This document shows positions 41,207-50,061 of a DNA stretch of 64,000 nucleotides, one piece after another (position 1 is the stretch's first letter; each line of letters begins with the position of its first letter). Source of the DNA: Kitasatospora phosalacinea (GTDB taxonomy: Bacteria > Actinomycetota > Actinomycetes > Streptomycetales > Streptomycetaceae). The notes under the pieces were generated by a model. It was not told where the DNA came from, ran no database searches, and worked only from the letters and a program-made list of their open reading frames with translations. The DNA lies in the NCBI RefSeq assembly GCF_000716545.1, contig NZ_JNWZ01000033.1, forward strand, positions 62,001 through 126,000, given 5' to 3'. The translations under genes were made by a program, and so were the position numbers.

Positions 41207-43090
41207 GTGACCGAGGACGACAGAGACGACAGGAACGACAGGGGTGATCCGGTGGACCGGCAGGACGGGAACGCGGTGGAGACGGGGGCGGACGGGGACG
41301 AGGCGTGGTGGAAGTCCGCGGTCGTCTACCAGATCTACCCCCGCAGCTTCGCCGATTCGAACGGCGACGGGGTCGGCGACCTGGACGGCATCACCTCCCA
41401 CCTCGACCACCTCGTCGAACTGGGCGTCGACGTGCTGTGGCTGTCACCGGTCTACCCGTCGCCGCAGGCCGACAACGGCTACGACATCAGCGACTACCAG
41501 GACGTCGACCCGCTCTTCGGCGACCTGGCGGCGTTCGACCGGCTGCTGGCGGCCGTGCACGCCCGCGGCATGCGGCTGGTGATGGACCTGGTGGTGAACC
41601 ACACCTCGGACCGCCACCCGTGGTTCCAGGAGTCCCGCGACCCGGCGAGCCCCAAGCGCTCCTGGTACTGGTGGCGCCCCCCGCGCGAAACCGTCGACCC
41701 GAACGCCGCCGACCCGACCGCCGTCGACCCGACCGCCGTCGACCCGACCGCCGTCGAGCCGCCCGCCGCCGAGCCGAACAACTGGGGCTCGTTCTTCTCC
41801 GGCCCGGCCTGGACGTACGACGGGGCGTCCGGCGCGTACTACCTGCACCTGTTCGCCCCCGGGCAGCCGGACCTCAACTGGGAGAACCCGGAGGTCCGCC
41901 AGGCCGTGTACGCGATGATGCGCTGGTGGCTGGAGCGGGGCGTGGACGGCTTCCGGATGGACGTCGTCAACCTGATCTCCAAGGACCCGGCCCTGCCGGA
42001 CGGCCCGCTGCGCGGCGACGGCCTGTACGGCGACGGCTCGCCGTCCTACCTCTGCGGCCCGCGGGTGCACGAGTACCTCCAGGAGATGCACCGCGAGGTG
42101 TTCGCCCACCACCCGGGCCGACTGCTGACGGTGGGGGAGATGCCGGGGGTGACGGTCGAGCAGGCCCGGCTGTTCACCGATCCGGCGCGGGTCGAGGTGG
42201 ACATGGTCTTCCAGTTCGAGCACGTCAGCCTGGACCACGGCCCCGGCGGGAAGTTCGACCCGCGGCCGCTGCGGCTGACCGACCTGAAGGCGTCCCTGGC
42301 CCGCTGGCAGCAGGGCCTCGCCGACACCGGCTGGAACAGCCTGTACTGGAACAACCACGACCAGCCCCGGATCGTCTCCCGGTTCGGCGACGACGGCCCC
42401 CGCCACCGGGTCCGCTCCGCGACGATGCTCGCCACCGTCCTGCACCTGCACCGCGGCACCCCGTACGTCTACCAGGGCGAGGAACTGGGCATGACCAACG
42501 CCCCGTTCGCCTCGATCGGGGACTTCCGCGACATCGAGGCGCTCAACCACTACGCGCAGGCGCTCGCGGCCGGGCAGGAGCCGGAGCGGGTGCTGCGCGG
42601 GCTGCGCGCCATGGGCCGGGACAACGCCCGCACCCCGATGCAGTGGGACGCCACGCCCGGCGCCGGGTTCAGCACCGGCACCCCGTGGATCGCGGTCAAC
42701 CCGAACCACACCACCGTCAACGCCGCCGACGCCCGGCGCGACCCCGGCTCGGTGTACCACCACTACCGGCGGCTGATCGCCCTGCGCCACAGCGAACCGG
42801 CCGTCGTGCACGGCGACTTCACCCCGCTGCTGCCCGAGGACGAGCGGGTGTACGCGTTCACCCGCCGCCACCGCGGCACCACCCTGCTCGTCCTCGGGAA
42901 CTTCACCGGCGAGCACGTGCCCGTCGACCTGCCGCCGCACTGGCGGGGAGCCGAACTGGTCCTGGGCAACCTGCCCGCCGCCGGCGCCGAAGGCCCCGCC
43001 GGCCCCGGACCGGGCACCACCACCGTCCTGGCGCCCTGGGAGGCGCGCGTCCACCGCATCACCGCCACGGCAGGAGAGAGCACCCGATGA
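41207..43090 (+). CDS. GH13 alpha-glucosidase
   Basis: A 627-residue cytoplasmic GH13 enzyme: VVYQIYPRSFADSNGDGVGDLDGI, DLVVNHTSD (region I), GFRMDVVN (region II, nucleophile Asp), TVGEMP (region III, acid/base Glu) and YWNNHDQPR (region IV). It should hydrolyse alpha-1,4 or alpha-1,6 glucosides such as maltose or isomaltose. GTG 41207 follows GGAGGGG. The first 35 residues are an acidic, Arg-rich leader. Between regions I and II a loop carries three tandem DPTAV repeats. The stop overlaps the next ATG (ATGA). Confidence 0.9.
   Translation: MTEDDRDDRNDRGDPVDRQDGNAVETGADGDEAWWKSAVVYQIYPRSFADSNGDGVGDLDGITSHLDHLVELGVDVLWLSPVYPSPQADNGYDISDYQDVDPLFGDLAAFDRLLAAVHARGMRLVMDLVVNHTSDRHPWFQESRDPASPKRSWYWWRPPRETVDPNAADPTAVDPTAVDPTAVEPPAAEPNNWGSFFSGPAWTYDGASGAYYLHLFAPGQPDLNWENPEVRQAVYAMMRWWLERGVDGFRMDVVNLISKDPALPDGPLRGDGLYGDGSPSYLCGPRVHEYLQEMHREVFAHHPGRLLTVGEMPGVTVEQARLFTDPARVEVDMVFQFEHVSLDHGPGGKFDPRPLRLTDLKASLARWQQGLADTGWNSLYWNNHDQPRIVSRFGDDGPRHRVRSATMLATVLHLHRGTPYVYQGEELGMTNAPFASIGDFRDIEALNHYAQALAAGQEPERVLRGLRAMGRDNARTPMQWDATPGAGFSTGTPWIAVNPNHTTVNAADARRDPGSVYHHYRRLIALRHSEPAVVHGDFTPLLPEDERVYAFTRRHRGTTLLVLGNFTGEHVPVDLPPHWRGAELVLGNLPAAGAEGPAGPGPGTTTVLAPWEARVHRITATAGESTR
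41711..41755 (+). repeat. 15-base tandem repeat inside the alpha-glucosidase gene
   Basis: Three exact copies of GACCCGACCGCCGTC, in frame, preceded and followed by near-copies. They encode a DPTAV repeat in a surface loop after the conserved SWYWWRPP segment. Confidence 0.85.
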
Positions 43091-44736
43091 GACTGACCGA
43101 GACCGCCGACCTGTGGTGGAAGAACGCGGTGGTGTACTGCGTCGACGTCGAGACCTTCCAGGACGGCAACGGCGACGGAGTGGGCGACTTCGTCGGCCTC
43201 GCCCAGCGGATCGACCACCTGGTGCGGCTCGGCGTGACCTGCCTGTGGCTGATGCCCTTCCACCCGACCCGCGAACGCGACGACGGCTACGACATCACCG
43301 ACTACTACGCCGTCGACCCCCGCCTGGGCACCCTCGGCGAGTTCACCGAGTTCGTCCGCACCGCCCGCGACCGGGGACTGCGGGTCATCGCCGACCTGGT
43401 CGTCAACCACACCTCCGACCACCACCCGTGGTTCCAGGACGCCTGCTCCGGCCGGGACGCCCGCCTGCGCGACTGGTACGTGTGGTGCGACACCCCGCCC
43501 GAGGACGGCCCGCAGGGGGTCACCTTCCCCGACGCCGAGCAGAGCCTGTGGCAGTACCACGAGCCCACCGGCCAGTACTACTTCCACCGCTTCTACAAGG
43601 AGCAGCCCGACCTCAACATCACCAACGCCGAGGTGCGCGACGAGATAGCGCGGATCATGGGCTTCTGGACGCAGCTGGGCCTGTCCGGGTTCCGGGTCGA
43701 CGCGGTGCCGTTCCTGCTGGAGACCGCAGGACAGGTGGACGCCGACAACCTGCCCGACCCGCACGCGTACCTGGCCGACCTGCGGGCCTTCCTCGGCCGC
43801 CGCAACGGCGAGGCCATGCTGCTGGGCGAGGTCAACCTGCCCTACGACGAGACGCTCAGGTTCTTCGGCGACCCCGCCTCGGGCGGCGACGAGCTGACGA
43901 TGTGCTTCGACTTCATCGGCATGCAGCGGATGTACCTGTCGCTGGCCAGGCAGCAGGCCGCCCCGCTGGCCGACGCGCTGCGCGGACGCCCGCAGCCGCC
44001 CCGCAACGCGCACTGGGCGACGTTCGTGCGCAACCACGACGAACTCACCCTCGACAAGCTCTCGAAGTCCGAACGCGACGAGGTCTTCGCCGCGTTCGGC
44101 CCCGAGGCCGACATGCAGCTGTACGGCCGGGGCCTGCGCCGCCGGCTGCCCCCCATGGTCGGCGGCGACCGGCGCCGGATCGAACTCGCCTACAGCCTGC
44201 TGTTCACCCTGCCGGGCACGCCGGTGCTCTTCTACGGCGAGGAGATCGGCATGGGCGAGAACCTCGACGCCGACGGGCGGCTCGCCGTCCGCACCCCCAT
44301 GCAGTGGACCCCGGAGCCGACGGCGGGCTTCTCCGACGCCGACCCGGCCCGCTACCCCCGGCCGCTGACCCGGGGCGCCTTCGGCCCCGAACGCGTCAAC
44401 GTGCGCGACCAGGCCCACGACCCGCACTCGCTGCTGGCCCGGATGCGCTCCTTCGTCCAGGGCTACCGCGAGGCCCCCGAACTGGCCTGGGGCCACTGCG
44501 AGATCCTCGACACGGGCGACCCCGCCGTCCTCGCCCACCTCAGCTCCACCGGGGACGGCGCCGTCCTGGTGCTGCACAACTTCGCCGACCGGCCGGTCAC
44601 CGCCACCGCCGCCGGAGCACCGGACGGCCGGCTGACCGACATCCTCACCGGAGCCACCGTCGAACGGGCGGCCGGCGCGCCCCGCGTCGAGCTGCCGCCG
44701 TACGGCTACCGCTGGCTGCGGGTCGGCGAACCCTGA
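43087..44736 (+). CDS. GH13 enzyme related to trehalose synthase (TreS-like)
   Basis: A 549-residue GH13 protein: VVYCVDVETFQDGNGDGVGDFVGL, DLVVNHTSD, GFRVDAVPF, LLGEVN, FVRNHDELTLD, and YGEEIGMGENLDADGR with RTPMQW. The VDVETF/RFYKEQPDLN pattern and the EIGMGENL region are those of trehalose synthase (maltose/trehalose isomerase) and its relatives. It lacks a fused maltokinase domain. It is coupled to the alpha-glucosidase by a 4-base overlap, so the two probably process the same maltose/trehalose pool. Confidence 0.87.
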   Translation: MRLTETADLWWKNAVVYCVDVETFQDGNGDGVGDFVGLAQRIDHLVRLGVTCLWLMPFHPTRERDDGYDITDYYAVDPRLGTLGEFTEFVRTARDRGLRVIADLVVNHTSDHHPWFQDACSGRDARLRDWYVWCDTPPEDGPQGVTFPDAEQSLWQYHEPTGQYYFHRFYKEQPDLNITNAEVRDEIARIMGFWTQLGLSGFRVDAVPFLLETAGQVDADNLPDPHAYLADLRAFLGRRNGEAMLLGEVNLPYDETLRFFGDPASGGDELTMCFDFIGMQRMYLSLARQQAAPLADALRGRPQPPRNAHWATFVRNHDELTLDKLSKSERDEVFAAFGPEADMQLYGRGLRRRLPPMVGGDRRRIELAYSLLFTLPGTPVLFYGEEIGMGENLDADGRLAVRTPMQWTPEPTAGFSDADPARYPRPLTRGAFGPERVNVRDQAHDPHSLLARMRSFVQGYREAPELAWGHCEILDTGDPAVLAHLSSTGDGAVLVLHNFADRPVTATAAGAPDGRLTDILTGATVERAAGAPRVELPPYGYRWLRVGEP

Positions 44737-44745
44737 CCCGCGGTC

Positions 44746-44779
44746 CCGGGTCGGCCCGTTCGAGGGCGGGCCGACCCGG
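44746..44779. terminator. Hairpin terminator after the GH13 pair
   Basis: A 13-bp perfect stem CCGGGTCGGCCCG / CGGGCCGACCCGG with an 8-base loop, ten bases after the stop and just before the stop of the convergent small membrane protein. It can serve both strands. Confidence 0.85.
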
Positions 44780-44785
44780 CGCCCC

Positions 44786-45157
44786 TCAGACCCGCTCCTC
44801 CAGCCGGATCGCCTCGCGCAGCTCCCGGTGCGCCCGGTCCCCGTCGCCCGCGTGCTGCTCCAGCAGGGCCGCGGCGATCGCGTCCAGCTTGCGCTGCAGC
44901 GCGTGCTCCGCGCGGCGCTCCGCGTTCTTCAGCAGCGCCAGCAGCACCAGGGTGACGGCGGTCATCACGTCACCCGCGAGGATCTGCCACTCGGTCGACA
45001 GGCCCAGCGCGTGCACCACGAAGAAGCCCGCCACCAGCAGCAGGCAGAACACCGAGAACACCGGCGAGCTGCTCAGGTTGGACGCGGTCTCGGCCAGCCG
45101 CTCGAACCGGCCCCGCCCGCCGTCGGTGCGCTCGGCGGGGTGCGGGAAGACGCTCAT
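44786..45157 (-). CDS. Low-affinity iron permease-family small membrane protein
   Basis: A 123-residue protein with two membrane helices (SPVFSVFCLLLVAGFFVVHAL and WQILAGDVMTAVTLVLLALL) followed by KNAERRAEHALQRKLDAIAAALLEQ. The spacing and the WQ...NxxxR...KLD pattern match the low-affinity iron permease family. Transport has not been shown for most bacterial members. ATG 45157. Confidence 0.8.
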   Translation of the reverse strand: MSVFPHPAERTDGGRGRFERLAETASNLSSSPVFSVFCLLLVAGFFVVHALGLSTEWQILAGDVMTAVTLVLLALLKNAERRAEHALQRKLDAIAAALLEQHAGDGDRAHRELREAIRLEERV

Positions 45158-45215
45158 GCCGCCCTCCCCGTACGGTGGTTCGCCGGTGCGTCGGCCCGGC
45201 GCCGGTGCGCGCCCG

Positions 45216-46229
45216 TCACCGTCGGCGCCCGACGCGCGCGCCGAGGACCACGGCGGCCGCGGTGGCGGCGACGGCCCCGGCGACGGCGGCCCGGTGGGTG
45301 GTGGCCCACAGCTGCGGGCTCCGGGCGCTGGAGTCACCGGAGAAGCGGCCGCGCGCGCCGTAGTCCTCCCGGTCGTCCGCGGGCTTCCACAGGTTGGCCG
45401 GGTCGTCGCCCCCGCGCGGCTGGTCGGTCTGCTGCGAGCCGAGCCCGGTCCGGGCCAGGTAGCGGTCCAGCAGCCCCGGCACCACCGCGTTGGCGATCAG
45501 GGTGGCGGCCGTGCTGCCGCCCACCCAGTACTCGCGCCGCTCCGGGTGGTCCGCCGCGTGGACGACCGCCCGGGCCGCCACCTCGGGCTGGTAGATCGGC
45601 GGGACGGGCTGGGCGCGCTTCGGCAGCCGGGAGAGCACCCAGTCGAACTGCGGGGTGTTCACGGCCGGCATCTGCACCATCGTGGTGCGCACCCCCGAGC
45701 CGGAGGCCAGCAGCTCGCAGCGCAGCGCCTCGTGCCAGCCCTGCAGGGCGTGCTTGGCCCCGCTGTAGGCGCTCTGGTACGGGATGCCCCGGTAGGCGAG
45801 GGCGGAGCCGACGTGCACGAGCGTCCCCCGGTCGCGCGGCAGCATGCGGCTCAGCGCGGCCCGGGTGGCGTACACGTAGCCGAGGTAGGTCACCTCGGTG
45901 ACCCGGCGGAACTCCTCCGCCGAGATCTCGGTGAAGGCGGCGAAGACCGAGGTGAACGCGTCGTTCACCCAGACGTCGATCGGGCCGAGTTCGCGCTCGA
46001 CGCGTTCGGCGGCGGCCTCGACGGCCCCCGGATCGCTGACGTCGGCCTCGATCACGACGGCCGTCGTACCGGCCTTCCGGGCCTCGGCGGCGGCTGCTTC
46101 CAGCCCCGCGCTGCCACGGGCGATCAGGGCGAGGCGGTCCCCGCGCGCGGCGAACGCCTCGACGCACGCCCGCCCTATTCCTGCACTGGCGCCGGTGATC
46201 ACCACGACGCGTGAAGTGGGTGCGGTCAT
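45216..46229 (-). CDS. Short-chain dehydrogenase/reductase with C-terminal membrane anchor
   Basis: A 337-residue SDR: ITGASAGIGRA (cofactor loop), DVSDPGAVE, VNDAF replacing the usual NNAG, and YSGAKHAL (catalytic Tyr and Lys). The C-terminal end (HRAAVAGAVAATAAAVVLGARV) is a probable membrane anchor. It reduces or oxidises an unknown carbonyl/alcohol with NAD(P). ATG 46229. Confidence 0.88.
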   Translation of the reverse strand: MTAPTSRVVVITGASAGIGRACVEAFAARGDRLALIARGSAGLEAAAAEARKAGTTAVVIEADVSDPGAVEAAAERVERELGPIDVWVNDAFTSVFAAFTEISAEEFRRVTEVTYLGYVYATRAALSRMLPRDRGTLVHVGSALAYRGIPYQSAYSGAKHALQGWHEALRCELLASGSGVRTTMVQMPAVNTPQFDWVLSRLPKRAQPVPPIYQPEVAARAVVHAADHPERREYWVGGSTAATLIANAVVPGLLDRYLARTGLGSQQTDQPRGGDDPANLWKPADDREDYGARGRFSGDSSARSPQLWATTHRAAVAGAVAATAAAVVLGARVGRRR

Positions 46230-46391
46230 GCCCTGTGGTGTGTCCGGTACTTCGCACCGCAAACCGGTCGACCGGGCGCGCCGCCCGGCACGCCGCCGGA
46301 TCCCGAGCGGGCGCGACGGGCCGCGGCGGGGTGCGACGGAGTGCCCGAGGGGGCTGCGGAAATCCGTTTCCGCCCGTTCCCGACCTGCCGT

Positions 46392-46397
46392 TAGGAT
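46392..46397 (+). promoter_or_regulatory. -10 element in front of the tRNA-like element
   Basis: TAGGAT, nine bases before the first paired base of the tRNA-like fold. The TAnnnT form is the consensus of the main vegetative sigma factor and the distance fits a stable-RNA start. Confidence 0.55.
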
Positions 46398-46405
46398 CAC
46401 TGCCA

Positions 46406-46485
46406 CCTCCCGGGCGTGGGCGCAGAGGCAGACGCGCCGCCATGGCATGGCGGAACACGCCGGTTCGAATCCGGCCCCCGGGAGG
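46406..46485 (+). tRNA. Atypical tRNA-like element, anticodon GGC (alanine) if functional
   Basis: The 80 bases fold as a cloverleaf. The ends pair over 9 bp (CCTCCCGGG/CCCGGGAGG). The D-arm (GGCGC/GCGCC) holds a GG-containing loop, the anticodon arm is CCGCC-ATGGCAT-GGCGG with U33, GGC and A37, and the T-arm is GCCGG-TTCGAAT-CCGGC. Odd points: one unpaired C (46476) between T-stem and acceptor, D-stem and anticodon stem competing for two bases, a leucine-like D-arm (GGCAGACGCG) with a short variable loop, and no encoded CCA. It could be a diverged tRNA, a pseudo-tRNA or a structured RNA of another kind. Confidence 0.45.
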
Positions 46486-46594
46486 CCCGGACGACGGGCC
46501 CCGTGGCGCAGCGGCGGACAGGCCGCACCGCCAGGCCCCGTCCGGCCGGGCCCACCCTCGTCGCCCCGCACCACCACCCCCGGAGGACCGCCCG

Positions 46595-47989
46595 ATGAGC
46601 ACGCCCCCGTCCAGCCTCCGGGAGGAACCGGACGAGGCCGAACTCGCCGCCTTCGAGCGGACGTTGAGCCGGCTGTGGGCCCTGCCCCCGGACCACCCGG
46701 TACGGCTGCGGGCCGAGCGCGGCGCCGAGTCCCTCGTCCGCGACGGCCGGCACGCCCGCCGCCGCGCCCGCCGCACCGAGACCGCCCGGGCCGACGCCGC
46801 ACTGATCGGCGCCACCGCCACCGGCGCCACCGGCCGCCGCGAGGACGCCCCGCTGCCCACCGCCGCCGGGCACGTCCCGATCGGCGAACTCGCCCGCCCG
46901 CAACGCTGTTACGTCTGCAAGCGGCACTACCGGCAGGTCGACGGCTTCTACCACCGGCTGTGCCCCGACTGCGCCGCCGACCACACCGCCCGCCGCGCGC
47001 TCAGCACCGACCTGACCGGGCGGCGGGCGCTGCTCACCGGCGGACGCGTCAAGATCGGCTTCCAGCTGGCCCTGATGATGCTCCGCGACGGCGCCGAACT
47101 GATCGTCACCAGCCGCTTCCCGCACGACACCCTCGCCCGCTTCCGGGCCGCCGGGGGCAGCGGGGGCTGGCTGCACCGGCTGCGGATCGTCGGCATCGAC
47201 CTGCGCGACCCGCGCCAGGTCCTCGGCCTGTGCGAGCAACTGCGCGCCGAGGGGCGGCCGTTGGACGTCCTGGTGAACAACGCCGCACAGACCCTGCGCC
47301 GCCCGCCCGAGTCGTACGCGCTGCTGGCCGCGGGGGAGCACGGCACGGTGCCCGCGCAGGTCGCCCACGCGCCCGGGTTCCGCCCGATGCCCGCGCTCAC
47401 CGCCGCCTGGCCCGCCGCCGAACTGGCGCCCGGGAAGAGCGGGTCGGCGCTCTCCGGGGTCGACGCCGGGTCCGTCGACGAGGCCGGCCTGCTGCCCGAC
47501 ACCGCGCCGCACAACTCCTGGTCGGCGACGCTCGGCGGGCTCGACCCGGCCGAGGTGCTGGAGACCCAGCTGGTCAACGCGCTCGCCCCGGCGCTGCTCT
47601 GCGACCGGCTGCTGCCGCTGCTGGAGGCCTCCCCGCACCCGTCCCGCTACATCGTCAACGTGACGGCGGTGGAGGGCCGTTTCGAGGTCCGCAACAAGAC
47701 GGCGGGCCACCCGCACACCAACATGGCCAAGGCCGCGCTCAACATGCTCACCCGCACCAGCGCCGCCGAACTCGCCGGGCGCGGCGTCTACATGTGCGCC
47801 GTCGACACCGGCTGGATCACCGACGAGAACCCGGCGCCCAAGAAGTCCCGGCTGGCCGACCGCGGGTTCCGCACCCCGCTGGACGTCGTCGACGGCGCCG
47901 CCCGGGTCTACGACCCGATCGTCCGGGGCGAGGCCGGGGAGCCGTTCGCGGGCGTCTTCCTGAAGGACTACCGGGTGGCGCAGTGGTGA
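46595..47989 (+). CDS. SDR-family oxidoreductase with N-terminal zinc ribbon
   Basis: A 464-residue protein. Residues about 1-100 are a charged helical leader; a CYVCKRH...RLCPDCA four-cysteine ribbon follows (CxxC, about 16 residues, CxxC). The SDR domain then has LLTGGRVKIGFQLALMM in place of TGxxxGxG, LDVLVNNAAQT, VNVTAVEG and a late NMAKAALNMLTR active-site Lys where the usual YxxxK Tyr position is occupied by Asn-Met, so catalysis may differ. ATG 46595 has GGAGGA upstream. It directly follows the tRNA-like element. Confidence 0.78.
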   Translation: MSTPPSSLREEPDEAELAAFERTLSRLWALPPDHPVRLRAERGAESLVRDGRHARRRARRTETARADAALIGATATGATGRREDAPLPTAAGHVPIGELARPQRCYVCKRHYRQVDGFYHRLCPDCAADHTARRALSTDLTGRRALLTGGRVKIGFQLALMMLRDGAELIVTSRFPHDTLARFRAAGGSGGWLHRLRIVGIDLRDPRQVLGLCEQLRAEGRPLDVLVNNAAQTLRRPPESYALLAAGEHGTVPAQVAHAPGFRPMPALTAAWPAAELAPGKSGSALSGVDAGSVDEAGLLPDTAPHNSWSATLGGLDPAEVLETQLVNALAPALLCDRLLPLLEASPHPSRYIVNVTAVEGRFEVRNKTAGHPHTNMAKAALNMLTRTSAAELAGRGVYMCAVDTGWITDENPAPKKSRLADRGFRTPLDVVDGAARVYDPIVRGEAGEPFAGVFLKDYRVAQW

Positions 47990-48002
47990 TCACCGCCCCC
48001 AC

Positions 48003-48020
48003 CGCCACGGTCCCGTGGCG
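48003..48020. terminator. Short hairpin between convergent SDR genes
   Basis: CGCCACGG and CCGTGGCG face each other around TC, so a 7-bp stem with a 4-base loop can form 13 bases after the stop at 47989. It is short; termination is plausible, not certain. Confidence 0.4.
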
Positions 48021-48098
48021 CGGATCCGGCCGGCCCCGCCACCGGGGGCGCCCCGCCACCGGGAGCGCCCCGCCGTCGCGGAGCGGCGGCCCGGTGGT

Positions 48099-48860
48099 TC
48101 AGCGGGCGGCCATCCGCAGCGCGCCGTCCATCCGGATGGTCTCGCCGTTCAGGTAGTCGTGCTCGGCGACCATCGCGACCAGCCGGGCGTACTCCTCCGG
48201 GCGGGCCAGCCGCTGCGGGAAGGTCACCGTCGCGGCCAGGCCGGAGCGGACCTCCTCGGAGAAGCCCGCCATCATCGGGGTGTCGACGATGCCGGGGGCG
48301 ATGGTGACCACCCGGATCCCGTACTGCGCCAGGTCCCGGGCCGCCGTGATGGTCATCCCGGCCACGCCCGCCTTGGACGCCGCGTACGCGATCTGCCCGA
48401 CCTGGCCCTCGAAGGCCGCGATGGACGCGGTGTTGACCACCAGCCCGCGCTGTCCGGCCCCGTCCGGTTCCTGCGCCGACATCGCCTCCGCGGCCAGCCG
48501 CATCACGTTGAAGGTGCCGACCAGGTTGACGTTCAGCACGCCGCGGAACAGGTCCAGGTCGTGCGGGCCGCGTCGGCCCACCACCCGCGCCGACGGGGCG
48601 ACGCCCGCGCAGCTGACCGCCAGCCGCAGCGGACGGCCGCCGGCGGCGACCCGTTCCAGTGCCTCGCGCACCGGCCGCTCCTCGGTGACGTCCGCCCCGA
48701 TCAGGGTGACGCCGTCCGGCTGCGCGGGGGCGGACTCCACGGCCTTGGGCAGGTCGAGGCCGTACACGGTGGCGCCGAGCGAGGCCAGGTGGGCGGCGGT
48801 GGCCGCGCCCAGGCCGGAGGCGGCGCCGGTGACCAGGGCGGCGGTGCCGGAGAGCTGCAT
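48099..48860 (-). CDS. SDR, type II 3-hydroxyacyl-CoA dehydrogenase-like
   Basis: A 253-residue SDR with VTGAASGLGAAT, CAGVAPS, NVNLVGTFNVMRLAA, NTASIAAFEGQVGQIAYAASKAG (Tyr/Lys pair) and IAPGIVDTPMM. These match HSD10-type 3-hydroxyacyl-CoA dehydrogenases. It would carry out the third step of beta-oxidation with NAD. It lies 32 bases downstream of the acyl-CoA dehydrogenase gene, same strand, so the two are co-transcribed. Confidence 0.9.
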   Translation of the reverse strand: MQLSGTAALVTGAASGLGAATAAHLASLGATVYGLDLPKAVESAPAQPDGVTLIGADVTEERPVREALERVAAGGRPLRLAVSCAGVAPSARVVGRRGPHDLDLFRGVLNVNLVGTFNVMRLAAEAMSAQEPDGAGQRGLVVNTASIAAFEGQVGQIAYAASKAGVAGMTITAARDLAQYGIRVVTIAPGIVDTPMMAGFSEEVRSGLAATVTFPQRLARPEEYARLVAMVAEHDYLNGETIRMDGALRMAAR

Positions 48861-48892
48861 GGTGGAACGTCCTTCCGGAACAGGGGGTCGGG

Positions 48893-50035
48893 TCAGTGGG
48901 TGGCGAACTGGCGGCTGATCACCAGTCGCTGGATCTGGTTGGTGCCCTCGAAGATCTGCATGATCTTGGCCTCGCGCATGTAGCGCTCGACCGGGAAGTC
49001 CCGGGTGTAGCCGTAGCCGCCCAGCACCTGCACCGCGTCGGTGGTGACCTTCATCGCGGCGTCGGTGGCGACCAGCTTGGCGACGCTGGCCTGTCGGCTG
49101 AACGGGCGGCCCAGGTCGCGGCGGCGGGCCGCGTCCAGGTAGGTGGCGCGGGCCGAGTCGACGGCGGCGGCCATGTCGGCGAGCAGGAAGCCCAGGCCCT
49201 GGTGGTCGACGATCCGGCGGCCGAAGGTGGTGCGCTCGTTGGCGTACGCGACGGCGTGGTCCAGCGCGGCCTGGGCCAGCCCGGTGGCGCAGGCCGCGAT
49301 GCCCAGTCGGCCCGAGTCGAGCGCGGAGAACGCGATCGGCAGGCCCTGGCCCTCGGCGCCGATCAGCCGGTCGCGCTCCAGCAGCGCGCCGTCCCAGTAG
49401 GCGGCGGTGGTCGGTACCGCGTTCAGGCCCATCTTCTCCTCCGGCGGGCCGAAGGTCAGGCCCTCGACCCGTCCGGGCGCCAGGAAGCAGGACACCCCGT
49501 GCGGGCCGGGCGCGGTGCGGGCGAACAGCGCGTAGAAGTCGGCCTTGCCGCCGTGGGTGATCCACGCCTTGGTGCCGGTGATCCGGTACCCCTGCTCCAC
49601 CGGCTCGGCCCGGCAGGTCAGCGCCGCCGCGTCCGAGCCCGCGTTCGGCTCGGACAGGCTGTAGCCGCCCACCAGCTCGCCCGCCAGCATCCGGGGCAGC
49701 CAGCGCTCCCGCTGCTCGGGCGTGCCGTAGGCGGTCAGCGGGTGGCAGGCCAGGGTGTGCACGCTGGTGGCCACCGCGACGGCCGCCCAGCGGGACGCCA
49801 GCTCCTCCAGCACCTGCAGGTACACCTCGTACGGCTGCCCGCCGCCGCCGAACTCCTCCGGGTACGGCAGGCCCAGCAGCCCCGCCTGCCCGAGCAGCGC
49901 GAACAGCCCTTCCGGGTAGCGCTCCTCCTTCTCGTGGGAGGCGACCTTGGTCGCGAGCTCCCGATCGGCGAGATCACGGGTCAGCGCGATCAGGTCCGCG
50001 GCTTCCTCGGTGGGCAGCAAGCGATCCACGGCCAT
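48893..50035 (-). CDS. Acyl-CoA dehydrogenase
   Basis: A 380-residue flavoenzyme: GGYSLSEPNAGSDAAALTCRAE, ITGTKAWITHGG (signature 1) and QVLGGYGYTRDFPVERYMREAKIMQIFEGTNQIQRLVISR (signature 2, catalytic Glu in FEGTNQ). It takes the first step of fatty acyl-CoA or branched acyl-CoA oxidation. ATG 50035. It is divergent from a TetR gene across a palindromic site. Confidence 0.93.
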   Translation of the reverse strand: MAVDRLLPTEEAADLIALTRDLADRELATKVASHEKEERYPEGLFALLGQAGLLGLPYPEEFGGGGQPYEVYLQVLEELASRWAAVAVATSVHTLACHPLTAYGTPEQRERWLPRMLAGELVGGYSLSEPNAGSDAAALTCRAEPVEQGYRITGTKAWITHGGKADFYALFARTAPGPHGVSCFLAPGRVEGLTFGPPEEKMGLNAVPTTAAYWDGALLERDRLIGAEGQGLPIAFSALDSGRLGIAACATGLAQAALDHAVAYANERTTFGRRIVDHQGLGFLLADMAAAVDSARATYLDAARRRDLGRPFSRQASVAKLVATDAAMKVTTDAVQVLGGYGYTRDFPVERYMREAKIMQIFEGTNQIQRLVISRQFATH

Positions 50036-50061
50036 GTTCCGGCTCCAAGCGGTACGCGAAG

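Noticed and set aside
46406..46485. Ordinary functional alanine tRNA
   Set aside because: The bulged C, 9-bp end stem, leucine-like D-arm and overlapping stems are not those of actinobacterial tRNA-Ala, so I kept it as an atypical element.
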